Part shown: in pieces, positions 1-4,399 of the stretch | Layout: each line of letters begins with the position of its first letter | Position numbering within the stretch: the stretch's first letter is position 1 | NCBI GenBank assembly: GCA_002424845.1 | Contig: DILD01000040.1 | Span: 34,958-40,276 of the forward strand | Length of the DNA stretch: 5,319 nt | Direction: 5' to 3' | Origin: Thiobacillus denitrificans | GTDB taxonomy: Bacteria; Pseudomonadota; Gammaproteobacteria; Burkholderiales; Thiobacillaceae | Notes under the pieces: model-generated | What the model was told of the DNA's origin: nothing | Database searches by the model: none | What the model saw: the letters and a program-made list of their open reading frames with translations, nothing else | Program-made: the position numbers and the translations under genes

Positions 1-749
1 TAGCCCATGTCCTTGTAGCGGCCTTCGATCTTGAAGCTGCGGATGCCGGCGTCGATCAGCGCCTGCAGGTTGTCGCTCTGGTTGTTGTCCTTCATCGACA
101 GCACGTGTTTGTCGTGCGCGACGATGCGGCCTTCTATGTCGGTGACCTGGTACGGCAGGCGGCAGGCCTGCGAACAATCGCCGCGGTTGGCGCTGCGCCC
201 GGTGTGAGCGTGGCTGATGTAGCACTGGCCGCTGTAGGCGACGCACAGCGCGCCGTGGACGAAGAATTCCAGCGTGGTTTCCGGCCGCGTTGCAGCGCGG
301 ATGGCGGCGATCTGCTCAAGATCCAGCTCGCGTGCCAGCACGATCTGGCTCAAGCCGACATCCTGTAAGAAACGGGCCTTTTCCGGGGTGCGAATATCGG
401 TCTGGGTGCTGGCATGCAACTGGATAGCCGGCAGGTCGAGCTCCAGCAGACCCATGTCCTGGATGATCAGGGCATCGACGCCGGCATCGTACAGCTGCCA
501 GATCTGCTGGCGCGCCGGTTCCAGTTCGTCGTCGGCGAGGATGGTGTTGAGGGTGACGAACACGCGTGCGTTGAAGCGGTGCGCGTGCTCGACCAGCCGC
601 GCGATATCGGCGATATCGTTGGAAGCGGCCGCGCGCGCGCCGAACGACGGCCCGCCGATATACACCGCATCGGCGCCGTGGTTGACGGCTTCGATGCCGA
701 TATCGGCGTCGCGCGCGGGCGCGAGCAGTTCAAGTTGGTGGGGGTGCAC
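1..749 (-). CDS. rlhA: Peptidase U32 family protein, RlhA/YdcP type (23S rRNA C2501 hydroxylation), 5' part only
   Basis: The gene runs off the left edge, so only the first 249 codons are present; family members are usually about 650 residues. Translation from GTG at 747-749 gives MHPHQLELLAPARDADIG, very like the start of E. coli YdcP/RlhA. An in-frame TAG lies 18 bp upstream with no better start between. Visible motifs are HGADAVYIGGPSFGAR (24-39), the U32 signature HGALCVAYSGQC (165-176) and SANRGDCSQACRLPY (186-200), giving the four cysteines C169, C176, C192 and C196 that in U32 proteins are expected to hold an Fe-S cluster. The visible part ends in SMKDNNQSDNLQ and SFKIEGRYKDMGY, which is specific to RlhA-type rather than TrhP- or UbiU-type members. 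RlhA in E. coli is needed for 5-hydroxycytidine at 23S rRNA position 2501; that role here is inferred from similarity. There is no strong ribosome-binding site; GGA lies about 10 bases upstream. Confidence 0.93.
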   Translation of the reverse strand, partial: MHPHQLELLAPARDADIGIEAVNHGADAVYIGGPSFGARAAASNDIADIARLVEHAHRFNARVFVTLNTILADDELEPARQQIWQLYDAGVDALIIQDMGLLELDLPAIQLHASTQTDIRTPEKARFLQDVGLSQIVLARELDLEQIAAIRAATRPETTLEFFVHGALCVAYSGQCYISHAHTGRSANRGDCSQACRLPYQVTDIEGRIVAHDKHVLSMKDNNQSDNLQALIDAGIRSFKIEGRYKDMG

Positions 750-795
750 AGGGGATATTCCGGACAGCTAAAGCCGCATTTTACCGGAGACCGCC

Positions 796-815
796 CTGCC
801 CGGCTTGCCGGGCAG
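796..815 (-). terminator. GC-rich perfect hairpin between the yceI remnant and rlhA
   Basis: Perfect inverted repeat: a nine-base arm CTGCCCGGC, a 2-base loop, then GCCGGGCAG. It begins just past the stop codon of the yceI remnant and lies before rlhA, where a terminator for the yceI operon would be expected. No T-run follows on the minus strand (next bases GGCGGTCTCC), so it is not a canonical intrinsic terminator; it may be an attenuator or mRNA-stabilising hairpin. The intact yceI at 3793 has no such hairpin after its stop, which suggests that 796-815 is the native downstream context of the operon. Confidence 0.45.
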
Positions 816-914
816 GCTTACTGCGCCGGCTTGTTGACCGCCTCGATCGCCAGGGTCAGCGTCACCTCGTCGCTGACGAAGGGCACATTCTTGCCCATGT
901 TGAATTCCGGGCGC
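815..914. repeat. 100-bp direct repeat, left copy (yceI 3' end)
   Basis: Aligned base by base, 815-914 matches 3790-3889 (offset 2975) with five mismatches, at 840, 866, 880, 886 and 910, and no gaps. Identity stops abruptly on both sides: 814 and 915 differ from 3789 and 3890. The two copies enclose the whole foreign block, like a long target-site duplication or the scar of a recombination between yceI alleles. Confidence 0.9.
818..914 (-). pseudogene. C-terminal fragment of a YceI-family gene
   Basis: Read on the minus strand this encodes the last 31 or so residues of a YceI protein, EFNMGKNVPFVSDEVTL and then AIEAVNKPAQ with a TAA stop at 818-820. The intact protein at 3793-4368 ends the same way, with Y for F and G for A. 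Upstream of about 915 the YceI sequence stops and unrelated DNA begins, so there is no start, signal peptide or most of the barrel. It keeps the native-looking hairpin and rlhA on its downstream side. It may be the original operon end, displaced when the foreign block inserted, or the remnant of a third tandem paralogue. It is not expected to make a functional product. Confidence 0.88.
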
Positions 915-922
915 CAGGGACA

Positions 923-975
923 ATAGGGGACCACGGTTGTGGAGAGGCCGGTTATTTAATCGTGGTGTCCCCTAT
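923..975. repeat. Imperfect inverted repeat (REP/REPIN-like) at the left edge of the foreign block
   Basis: The left arm ATAGGGGACCACG (923-935) is the reverse complement of the right arm CGTGGTGTCCCCTAT (961-975), apart from two extra bases in the right arm; about 25 bases separate them. It begins only 8 bases after the yceI fragment breaks off. GGGGAC...CCACG palindromes of this kind are, from memory, scattered in many gammaproteobacterial genomes and resemble REP-type repeats handled by Y1 transposases; that assignment is not proven here. No transposase gene accompanies it. Confidence 0.6.
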
Positions 976-987
976 ATATATGTCTAA

Positions 988-1016
988 CCTACAAGGAACG
1001 AAAGCTGGTGTAAGAT
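988..1016 (+). promoter_or_regulatory. Weak candidate promoter for the toxin-antitoxin pair
   Basis: CCTACA (988-993), 17 bases, then TAAGAT (1011-1016) is the best-spaced sigma-70-like pair before the antitoxin start, but the -35 box matches the consensus in only three positions. The AT-rich run TATATATAT at 974-980 is another possible -10 region. Placement upstream of a toxin-antitoxin operon makes some promoter here likely; the exact boxes are a guess. Confidence 0.25.
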
Positions 1017-1045
1017 TTCCCCGTGAATTTCGAGCAGGAGGCAAA

Positions 1046-1270
1046 ATGAGCGAGCGCATCACCATTGATCCTGCCGTATGCCACGGCAAGCCCTGCATAC
1101 GCGGCCTGCGTTATCCCGTCGAGAACGTGCTGGAGTGGCTGGCCAGCGGCATGACCACAGATGAAATTCTGCAAGACTACGAAGACCTCGAGCGTGAAGA
1201 CATATTGGCCGCGCTTTCCTATGCCGCGCGAATGACGCACATAAAACGGCTCGAACATCTGGCCGCATGA
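1046..1270 (+). CDS. DUF433-family antitoxin
   Basis: Encodes 74 residues starting MSERITIDPAVCHGKPCIRG. The ITIDP-x-VCHGKPCIRGLRYPVENVLEWLASGMT core (about residues 5-37) followed by DEILQDYEDLEREDILAALSYAA is diagnostic of DUF433, small helix-turn-helix-like proteins that pair with DUF5615 PIN-like toxins as probable antitoxins. The start is fixed by AGGAGG at 1036-1041, four bases before ATG; an in-frame upstream start at 962 has no such site and would run through the inverted repeat, so it was rejected. The stop overlaps the next start (ATGA, 1267-1270), so the pair is translationally coupled. It probably neutralises the toxin and represses the operon by binding upstream DNA; this is inferred from family and arrangement. 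Confidence 0.9.
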   Translation: MSERITIDPAVCHGKPCIRGLRYPVENVLEWLASGMTTDEILQDYEDLEREDILAALSYAARMTHIKRLEHLAA

Positions 1271-1617
1271 AATTTCCGGTTGATGCGCAACTTCCCCGGC
1301 GCTTCGCCAGTTGGCTGAAAGATGCGGGGCACGATGCGCGGCACACCCTCGACCTTCCCAAAAAGAACAACACCCAGGATAGCGAACTCATCGCACGCGC
1401 CATGCATGAAGGGCGCATCGTCATCAGCAAGGATGCGGATTTCGTACAGTCCTTTCTGGTCACCGGCGAACCGCCGCTGTTGCTGATCTCAACCGGCAAC
1501 ATTTCCAACACCGAACTGGAGAAAATTCTCCGCGCTAATTTGAACGGGATCGAAGCAGCCTTCGCATCCGCCAGGTTTGTCGAGATCACCCGCGAAACGC
1601 TGGTGGTGCATGAATGA
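1267..1617 (+). CDS. DUF5615 family PIN-like toxin
   Basis: Encodes 116 residues beginning MKFPVDAQLPRRFASWLKDA, with GHDARHTLDLP (21-31), ISKDADF (53-59) and LLLISTGNISNTEL (71-84). This is the pattern of the DUF5615/Mut7-C-like branch of the PIN nuclease superfamily. Acidic residues D6, D38, D56 and D58 are candidates for the metal site. The length is normal for the family and the frame is intact. The second residue pair usually reads FL, so P4 is slightly unusual. It overlaps the DUF433 gene by four bases and is presumably an RNase toxin held in check by it. Only 31 bases separate its stop from the truncated IS remnant, so any original downstream sequence, including a possible attC site, has been lost. 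Confidence 0.88.
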   Translation: MKFPVDAQLPRRFASWLKDAGHDARHTLDLPKKNNTQDSELIARAMHEGRIVISKDADFVQSFLVTGEPPLLLISTGNISNTELEKILRANLNGIEAAFASARFVEITRETLVVHE

Positions 1618-1648
1618 AAACAATTGCGATGCCGACCCCATTTGGTTG

Positions 1649-1737
1649 TTCTTCAGCACAGGCTTGCCGTGCGCATCGACGCCGTGCACACTGAATACGT
1701 TCTTGGCCAGGTCAATTCCTACGGTAGTAACATTCAT
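1649..1737 (-). pseudogene. IS110-family transposase, N-terminal fragment (29 codons)
   Basis: ATG at 1735-1737 is preceded by AGGAGGAG and opens MNVTTVGIDLAKNVFSVHGV, the DEDD (RuvC-like) transposase N terminus, with catalytic Asp at residue 9. After about residue 29 (HGKPVLK) the sequence departs from the second copy and runs antisense into the toxin gene, giving a meaningless chimeric frame to about 1489. The other catalytic acidic residues and the C-terminal serine domain are gone, so it cannot be active. Confidence 0.85.
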
Positions 1738-1836
1738 GACGGACTCTCCTCCTCTTTCGATTGATCGGAACCACACCCTTCAATCTGGCACATACGATGC
1801 CGTCGGGGGCGGGGGAGTCCATTTCATTCGTTAGGC
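1649..1836 (-). mobile_element. Truncated IS110/IS1111-family element, left-end remnant A, ending at a GTTAGGC core site
   Basis: This 188-bp stretch is repeated at 2370-2557 (offset 721) with only two mismatches, at 1775 and 1794. On the minus strand it holds the start of a transposase gene preceded by about 90 bp of non-coding left end. Homology begins abruptly at 1649 (codon 30 of the transposase) and ends precisely with GTTAGGC (1830-1836), a GTTRRRY integron core site. A short left end fits the IS1111 group better than IS110 proper, and some IS1111 elements are known to target attC sites. The rest of the element and the left half of the target attC are missing. Confidence 0.78.
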
Positions 1837-1849
1837 ATGATGCATTGAA

Positions 1850-2263
1850 ATGAACATTCTCTGCTACTTCAAAGTGGTGTCATTAAGCCCAATTGGCGGC
1901 TACATAGCGTTTGTTATCGCTTCACTCATAACCACAGGAAAACCAGATTTTTATGAAGTTGCGATAGTGTTTATAGCGGGTGGCTATATAGTTTCTTTCG
2001 TTACTGCGTTAGTGCTCGGTTTGCCATACCTTGTCGTCCAAAGCCTGCGTCCATTGAATGCCTGGATTTGGTTTCCAATCCTCATGTCTCTTGGAGGTAT
2101 AGGCGGTTATTTTATTCACTCAGCACTTTCTGGCCGGTCTCCAGCTAAGTCGTTCATGGTGTCACTGGAATTTTTTACAGTAGTTGGTGCAAGCGTGGCA
2201 TTCGTGGCTTGGCTGATGGCTTCGATTCTTTGTAAAGAAGGTGTGGAAGCCCCCAATGCCTAA
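1850..2263 (+). CDS. Cassette-encoded four-helix membrane protein of unknown function
   Basis: The 137-residue product has four clear hydrophobic segments at about 9-28, 36-63, 71-93 and 101-127, separated by short loops (TTGKPDFYE, QSLRPLN, SGRSPAK) and ending in a short charged tail CKEGVEAPNA. No signal peptide or catalytic motif is visible, and I do not recognise the family. Glycine-rich GGY and GGIGGY motifs occur in helices 1 to 3. ATG at 1850 lies 14 bases after the cassette start; no clear Shine-Dalgarno sequence precedes it, common for cassette genes, although an in-frame start elsewhere is not excluded. The stop codon TAA (2261-2263) is part of the attC core GCCTAAC. Codon use is AT-richer than rlhA and the yceI genes, pointing to horizontal origin. 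Small multi-helix proteins of this kind are frequent among integron cassettes, but no function can be assigned. Confidence 0.8.
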   Translation: MNILCYFKVVSLSPIGGYIAFVIASLITTGKPDFYEVAIVFIAGGYIVSFVTALVLGLPYLVVQSLRPLNAWIWFPILMSLGGIGGYFIHSALSGRSPAKSFMVSLEFFTVVGASVAFVAWLMASILCKEGVEAPNA

Positions 2264-2308
2264 CCCTACGGTCAAGGCGCTCCCTTCGGTCGCTGGGACG
2301 CTAACCTT
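2258..2308 (+). other. attC recombination site of cassette 1, left part (site interrupted by IS remnant)
   Basis: GCCTAAC at 2258-2264 fits the inverse core RYYYAAC and complements GTTAGGC at 2551-2557. Inside it, 2277-2284 pairs with 2295-2301 (GCG-TCCC with GGGA-CGC), leaving C2280 extrahelical, a hallmark of attC hairpins, and AAG at 2274-2276 can pair with CTT at 2306-2308. The matching right-hand core is displaced about 240 bp downstream by IS sequence beginning at 2309, so the full site would span 2258-2557. Confidence 0.7.
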
Positions 2309-2458
2309 CCCGATAAGACAGGGCGGCAGATTGGCGAAGCATTCGAGCAGCTTGCCGCGCGAGATGGTCTTCTTCAGCACAGGCTTGCCGTGCGCATCGA
2401 CGCCGTGCACACTGAATACGTTCTTGGCCAGGTCAATTCCTACGGTAGTAACATTCAT
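2309..2458 (-). pseudogene. IS110-family transposase, N-terminal fragment (50 codons)
   Basis: From ATG at 2456-2458 it encodes MNVTTVGIDLAKNVFSVHGV, then DAHGKPVLKKTISRGKLLEC and FANLPPCLIG. In intact relatives CLIG is followed by the MEAC-type motif carrying the second acidic catalytic residue. Here the sequence changes to attC DNA right after codon 50, and the frame runs on meaninglessly to about 2162, antisense to the membrane-protein gene. Only the first catalytic aspartate (residue 9) remains. It is a dead remnant, although AGGAGGAG and the start codon are still intact. Confidence 0.87.
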
Positions 2459-2557
2459 GACGGACTCTCCTCCTCTTTCGATTGATCGGAACCACGCCCT
2501 TCAATCTGGCACATGCGATGCCGTCGGGGGCGGGGGAGTCCATTTCATTCGTTAGGC
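2309..2557 (-). mobile_element. Truncated IS110/IS1111-family element, left-end remnant B, inside an attC site
   Basis: Second remnant of the same element, longer than remnant A by about 60 bp on its inner side. It includes the left end, ribosome-binding site and first 50 codons of the transposase. Its inner break at 2308/2309 abuts the attC stem and its outer side reaches the GTTAGGC core (2551-2557). Orientation and position relative to the core are identical in both copies, as expected for an element with site- and orientation-specific insertion into attC. The exact IS/attC boundary near 2540-2551 cannot be fixed from one sequence. Confidence 0.78.
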
Positions 2558-3601
2558 CGCTAGGAACCTCTCCGATAAGTTTCAGAGTGAATACAGTGAA
2601 TTCAGAGCCAATAACTACCAAGTTGTATCCCGCATCGCTTGCTTCGCGCTGTTCTGTATTCATACGAAAGATCGTATCAACCCCAAGTGGCGACAAACAT
2701 TTCGGAACGGGAACTGGCTTCCACTATCGAGATCATCTCGGCAATAGCTGGTTGGTAACGAATTGGCATGTCCTGACGGGACGTCGCCCGGATAATCCCG
2801 GGATACTCCTCTCAGATGCTCCACAAAGCCCCTATCGCATTGAAGTAACCTACCCCAGTTCTAAGATTGGCGCCTTTCTGCCTCCTGTGCATCTCGACAT
2901 ATATCAGGATGGAAGACCTATTTGGAAAGAGCGCCTTCTCGATAAGGGAGTCGATGTTGCAGCGATCCCTGTTTCCCCTCCGGATGGTGCATCTGTCCCG
3001 TTTGTTCAGGACTTTGCGTCATCAAAGTCGGTTTCGATGCAACCCGGAATTGACGTTGTAATAATCGGCTTTCCGTTTGAGCAGAATCAAGATATGCCAT
3101 TTCCAGTTTGGAAAAAAGCAATGATTTCATCGGAGCCAGGCTACACGGCTTTTGGACAGTTACAGGTACTGGTAGATACACCAGGTCTGCCCGGAATGTC
3201 TGGATCGCCCGTTTTTACTATTTCCCAGGGCATGTCAGTTGGCAAAGAGCAGTACGAAGCGTTAAGGGCATTTGAGCGTGGGGACCGCTCTGCGGTGGAT
3301 GCGATTAATGCCCTCGATCTAACAGCAGCGGAACCGATGCCTTGCCTCACGTTTGCAGGGATCTACGCTGGTTCAACTGGCAAGGGGATGGCTGGTCTCG
3401 AGCGGCTAGGATTGGGCCGAATAATGCTTGCACCGTTGGTCGGCATGATCGTCAAAGACGGGCAAGCGGGAACCAACCCTTTTATTCCCAAAAGGCATGT
3501 ATCCAAATGACCGTCAGGACTACGCAGAGACCTCAGCGGTCTAACCTTGCGGTCCACCGGACGCTGCGCAATAAAGCCGCGCAGCGCCGGTGACCTCCAC
3601 G
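2552..3601 (+). mobile_element. Integron gene cassette 2 (about 1050 bp): trypsin-like peptidase
   Basis: Runs from the cut point of GTTAGGC at 2551-2557 to that of the core-like GTTGACG at 3601-3607. It holds a single large reading frame on the plus strand followed, 28 bases after the stop, by a well-formed attC. Gene and attC have the usual cassette orientation and agree in direction with cassette 1. Confidence 0.72.
2587..3510 (+). CDS. Cassette-encoded trypsin-like serine peptidase
   Basis: Starting from GTG at 2587 the product has 307 residues. It has the chymotrypsin-fold hallmarks in order: FGTGTGF (39-45) with SWLVTNWHVLTG (54-65), catalytic His61; KGVDVAAIPV with Asp123; and PGLPGMSGSPVF (199-210) with Ser205. 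The downstream FAGIYAGSTG (256-265) resembles the substrate-pocket strand. No signal peptide or membrane segment is seen, so it probably acts in the cytoplasm. The start is uncertain: GTG at 2587, GTG at 2596 and TTG at 2623 lie in the cassette. A longer frame back to a TTG at 2482 would be read antisense through the IS remnant and is unlikely. No clear ribosome-binding site is present, so a truncated 5' end is possible. Stand-alone peptidases of this type occur in defence-related and phage-related contexts, but no partner is visible and the substrate is unknown. Confidence 0.82.
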   Translation: MNTVNSEPITTKLYPASLASRCSVFIRKIVSTPSGDKHFGTGTGFHYRDHLGNSWLVTNWHVLTGRRPDNPGILLSDAPQSPYRIEVTYPSSKIGAFLPPVHLDIYQDGRPIWKERLLDKGVDVAAIPVSPPDGASVPFVQDFASSKSVSMQPGIDVVIIGFPFEQNQDMPFPVWKKAMISSEPGYTAFGQLQVLVDTPGLPGMSGSPVFTISQGMSVGKEQYEALRAFERGDRSAVDAINALDLTAAEPMPCLTFAGIYAGSTGKGMAGLERLGLGRIMLAPLVGMIVKDGQAGTNPFIPKRHVSK

Positions 3602-3607
3602 TTGACG
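3539..3607 (+). other. attC recombination site of cassette 2
   Basis: Inverse core GTCTAAC (3539-3545, RYYYAAC) is followed by a spacer and a long imperfect hairpin. Arm 3551-3569 pairs with 3579-3595 along 17 base pairs, leaving C3555 (or its neighbour) and A3561 unpaired and a 9-base loop. Asymmetric extrahelical bases of this kind are what integron integrases recognise in folded attC. The right core is GTTGACG (3601-3607), which departs from GTTRRRY and lacks one A compared with the complement of the left core (GTTAGAC). There is no T-run, so this is not an ordinary terminator. Confidence 0.8.
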
Positions 3608-3613
3608 CTCATC

Positions 3614-3789
3614 ATGGCAACACAGCGCGAAGCAGCATTCCATGAGGCTTGGCACGCCATTGCCGCACATCGGCCGAAGTTCAACGCATTGGTTGGGCCA
3701 ATCAACCTTCAACAGTAAGGGGCCGGCGAAATATTCGTGTCCCTGAGTAAACGCAAATTGCAGTCCGCAGGAAAACCTGTAGCCGCACC
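3614..3789 (+). pseudogene. Truncated cassette gene for an HExxH (M41-like) zinc peptidase-like protein
   Basis: ATG at 3614 lies 13 bases after the core site, as in a cassette gene. It encodes MATQREAAFHEAWHAIAAHR and PKFNALVGPINLQQ before TAA at 3716-3718. The same frame stays open afterwards (GAGEIFVSLSKRKLQSAGKPVA) until it hits the yceI stop region at 3790. HEAWH (residues 10-14) matches the HExxH zinc motif, and the (A/V)xHEAxHA context resembles FtsH/M41-type peptidases, where the fourth position is normally Gly, not Trp. The TAA looks like a single-base change of a tyrosine codon. With both an in-frame stop and a missing 3' end and attC, the gene is broken. Family assignment rests on a short motif. 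Confidence 0.6.
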
Positions 3790-3889
3790 GGCTTACTGCG
3801 CCGGCTTGTTGACCCCCTCGATCGCCAGGGTCAGCGTCACTTCGTCGCTGACGTAGGGCACGTTCTTGCCCATGTTGAATTCCGAGCGC
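3790..3889. repeat. 100-bp direct repeat, right copy (yceI 3' end)
   Basis: Partner of 815-914, aligned without gaps with five mismatches. This copy forms the 3' end of the intact yceI gene; the repeat starts three bases beyond the stop codon, where foreign cassette DNA begins. Confidence 0.9.
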
Positions 3890-4368
3890 TTGACCTGGGT
3901 GGTGGCATTGGCGCCGCAGGCTTCCACTTTCAGCATGGGATGCGGCTGGCACTTGAAATGGGTGATCTTCAGCGTCACCGGTTTGGTCACACCCTTGATG
4001 GTGAGGTCGCCCGCCACGCTCGCCGGCTGGTCGCCCTTGAATTTCATTCCGGTCGACTTGAAGGTGAGGGTCGGATAGACCTCTGTGTCGAAGAAGTCGG
4101 CGGCCTTGAGGTGCTCGTTGAACAGCGCGTAGCCGGTGTTGACCGAGGTGGCGTCGATGGTGACGTCGACCGAGCCGGTTTTCGCCTTGCGGTCGAGCAC
4201 CACGGTGCCGCTGGTCTTGTCGAACTTGTGGGTCTGGTTGGAGAAGCCCAGGTGGTTGTAGGTGAAATGCGGATGGGTGTGGCTGTTGTCGATGGTGTAG
4301 GTGACCGGCGCGGCCTGGGCAGCGATGGAAGCAACAGCGAGTGCGGCGAACAGGGCAATGTGTTTCAT
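3793..4368 (-). CDS. yceI: YceI family periplasmic protein
   Basis: 191 residues, the same length as E. coli YceI. A signal peptide MKHIALFAALAVASIAAQA with probable cleavage after A19 is followed by a YceI beta-barrel: YTIDNSHTHPHFTYNHLGFS (24-43), SVDVTIDATSV, a LFNEHLKAADFFDTEVYPTL-type segment, LTIKGVTKPVTLKI, and the C-terminal EFNMGKNVPYVSDEV. YceI proteins are lipocalin-like and bind polyisoprenoids such as ubiquinone in the periplasm. ATG at 4366-4368 is preceded by AAGGAG at six bases, which decides the start; longer frames to 4461 would read through the upstream yceI gene. It is the last gene of a probable three-gene operon with a second YceI and cytochrome b561. Its stop codon lies three bases from the foreign block, so its native terminator has been separated from it. 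Confidence 0.95.
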   Translation of the reverse strand: MKHIALFAALAVASIAAQAAPVTYTIDNSHTHPHFTYNHLGFSNQTHKFDKTSGTVVLDRKAKTGSVDVTIDATSVNTGYALFNEHLKAADFFDTEVYPTLTFKSTGMKFKGDQPASVAGDLTIKGVTKPVTLKITHFKCQPHPMLKVEACGANATTQVKRSEFNMGKNVPYVSDEVTLTLAIEGVNKPAQ

Positions 4369-4399
4369 GTAAGGCTCCTTGAAGTGGATGAACAACGGA

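Larger units (their letters stand above)
1831..2551 (+). mobile_element. Integron gene cassette 1 (721 bp): membrane-protein gene plus IS-interrupted attC
   Basis: Cassette limits are taken as the recombination point after G in two successive GTTAGGC core sites (1830-1836 and 2551-2557). It contains one reading frame starting 20 bases into the cassette and stopping inside the GCCTAAC core, then a very long attC interrupted by IS sequence. This compact one-gene layout is typical of integron cassettes. Its coding part is visibly more AT-rich than the flanking chromosome. Confidence 0.68.

Noticed and set aside
274..926. Long plus-strand open frames across rlhA.
   Set aside because: They are antisense shadows in GC-rich DNA; the minus-strand product is a clear U32 family protein.
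982..988. GTCTAAC, identical to the left core of the attC at 3539, upstream of the toxin-antitoxin pair.
   Set aside because: A 7-mer this degenerate is expected several times by chance in a window this size; no hairpin or matching GTTRRRY core follows.
962..1270. Longer 102-residue version of the DUF433 antitoxin starting at 962.
   Set aside because: The extra N terminus is translated from the inverted-repeat/promoter region, has no family similarity, and a strong AGGAGG precedes the ATG at 1046.
1489..1776. Minus-strand frame joining the transposase start to DNA antisense to the toxin.
   Set aside because: Only 29 codons are transposase; the rest is the shadow of the DUF5615 gene, so it is a fusion created by truncation.
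2482..2586. N-terminal extension of the serine peptidase from TTG at 2482.
   Set aside because: It lies antisense within the IS left end, lacks a ribosome-binding site and is not protease-like sequence.
3551..3595. Rho-independent terminator after the peptidase gene.
   Set aside because: The hairpin is followed by no T-run, has extrahelical bases and is flanked by integron core sites, so attC is the better reading.
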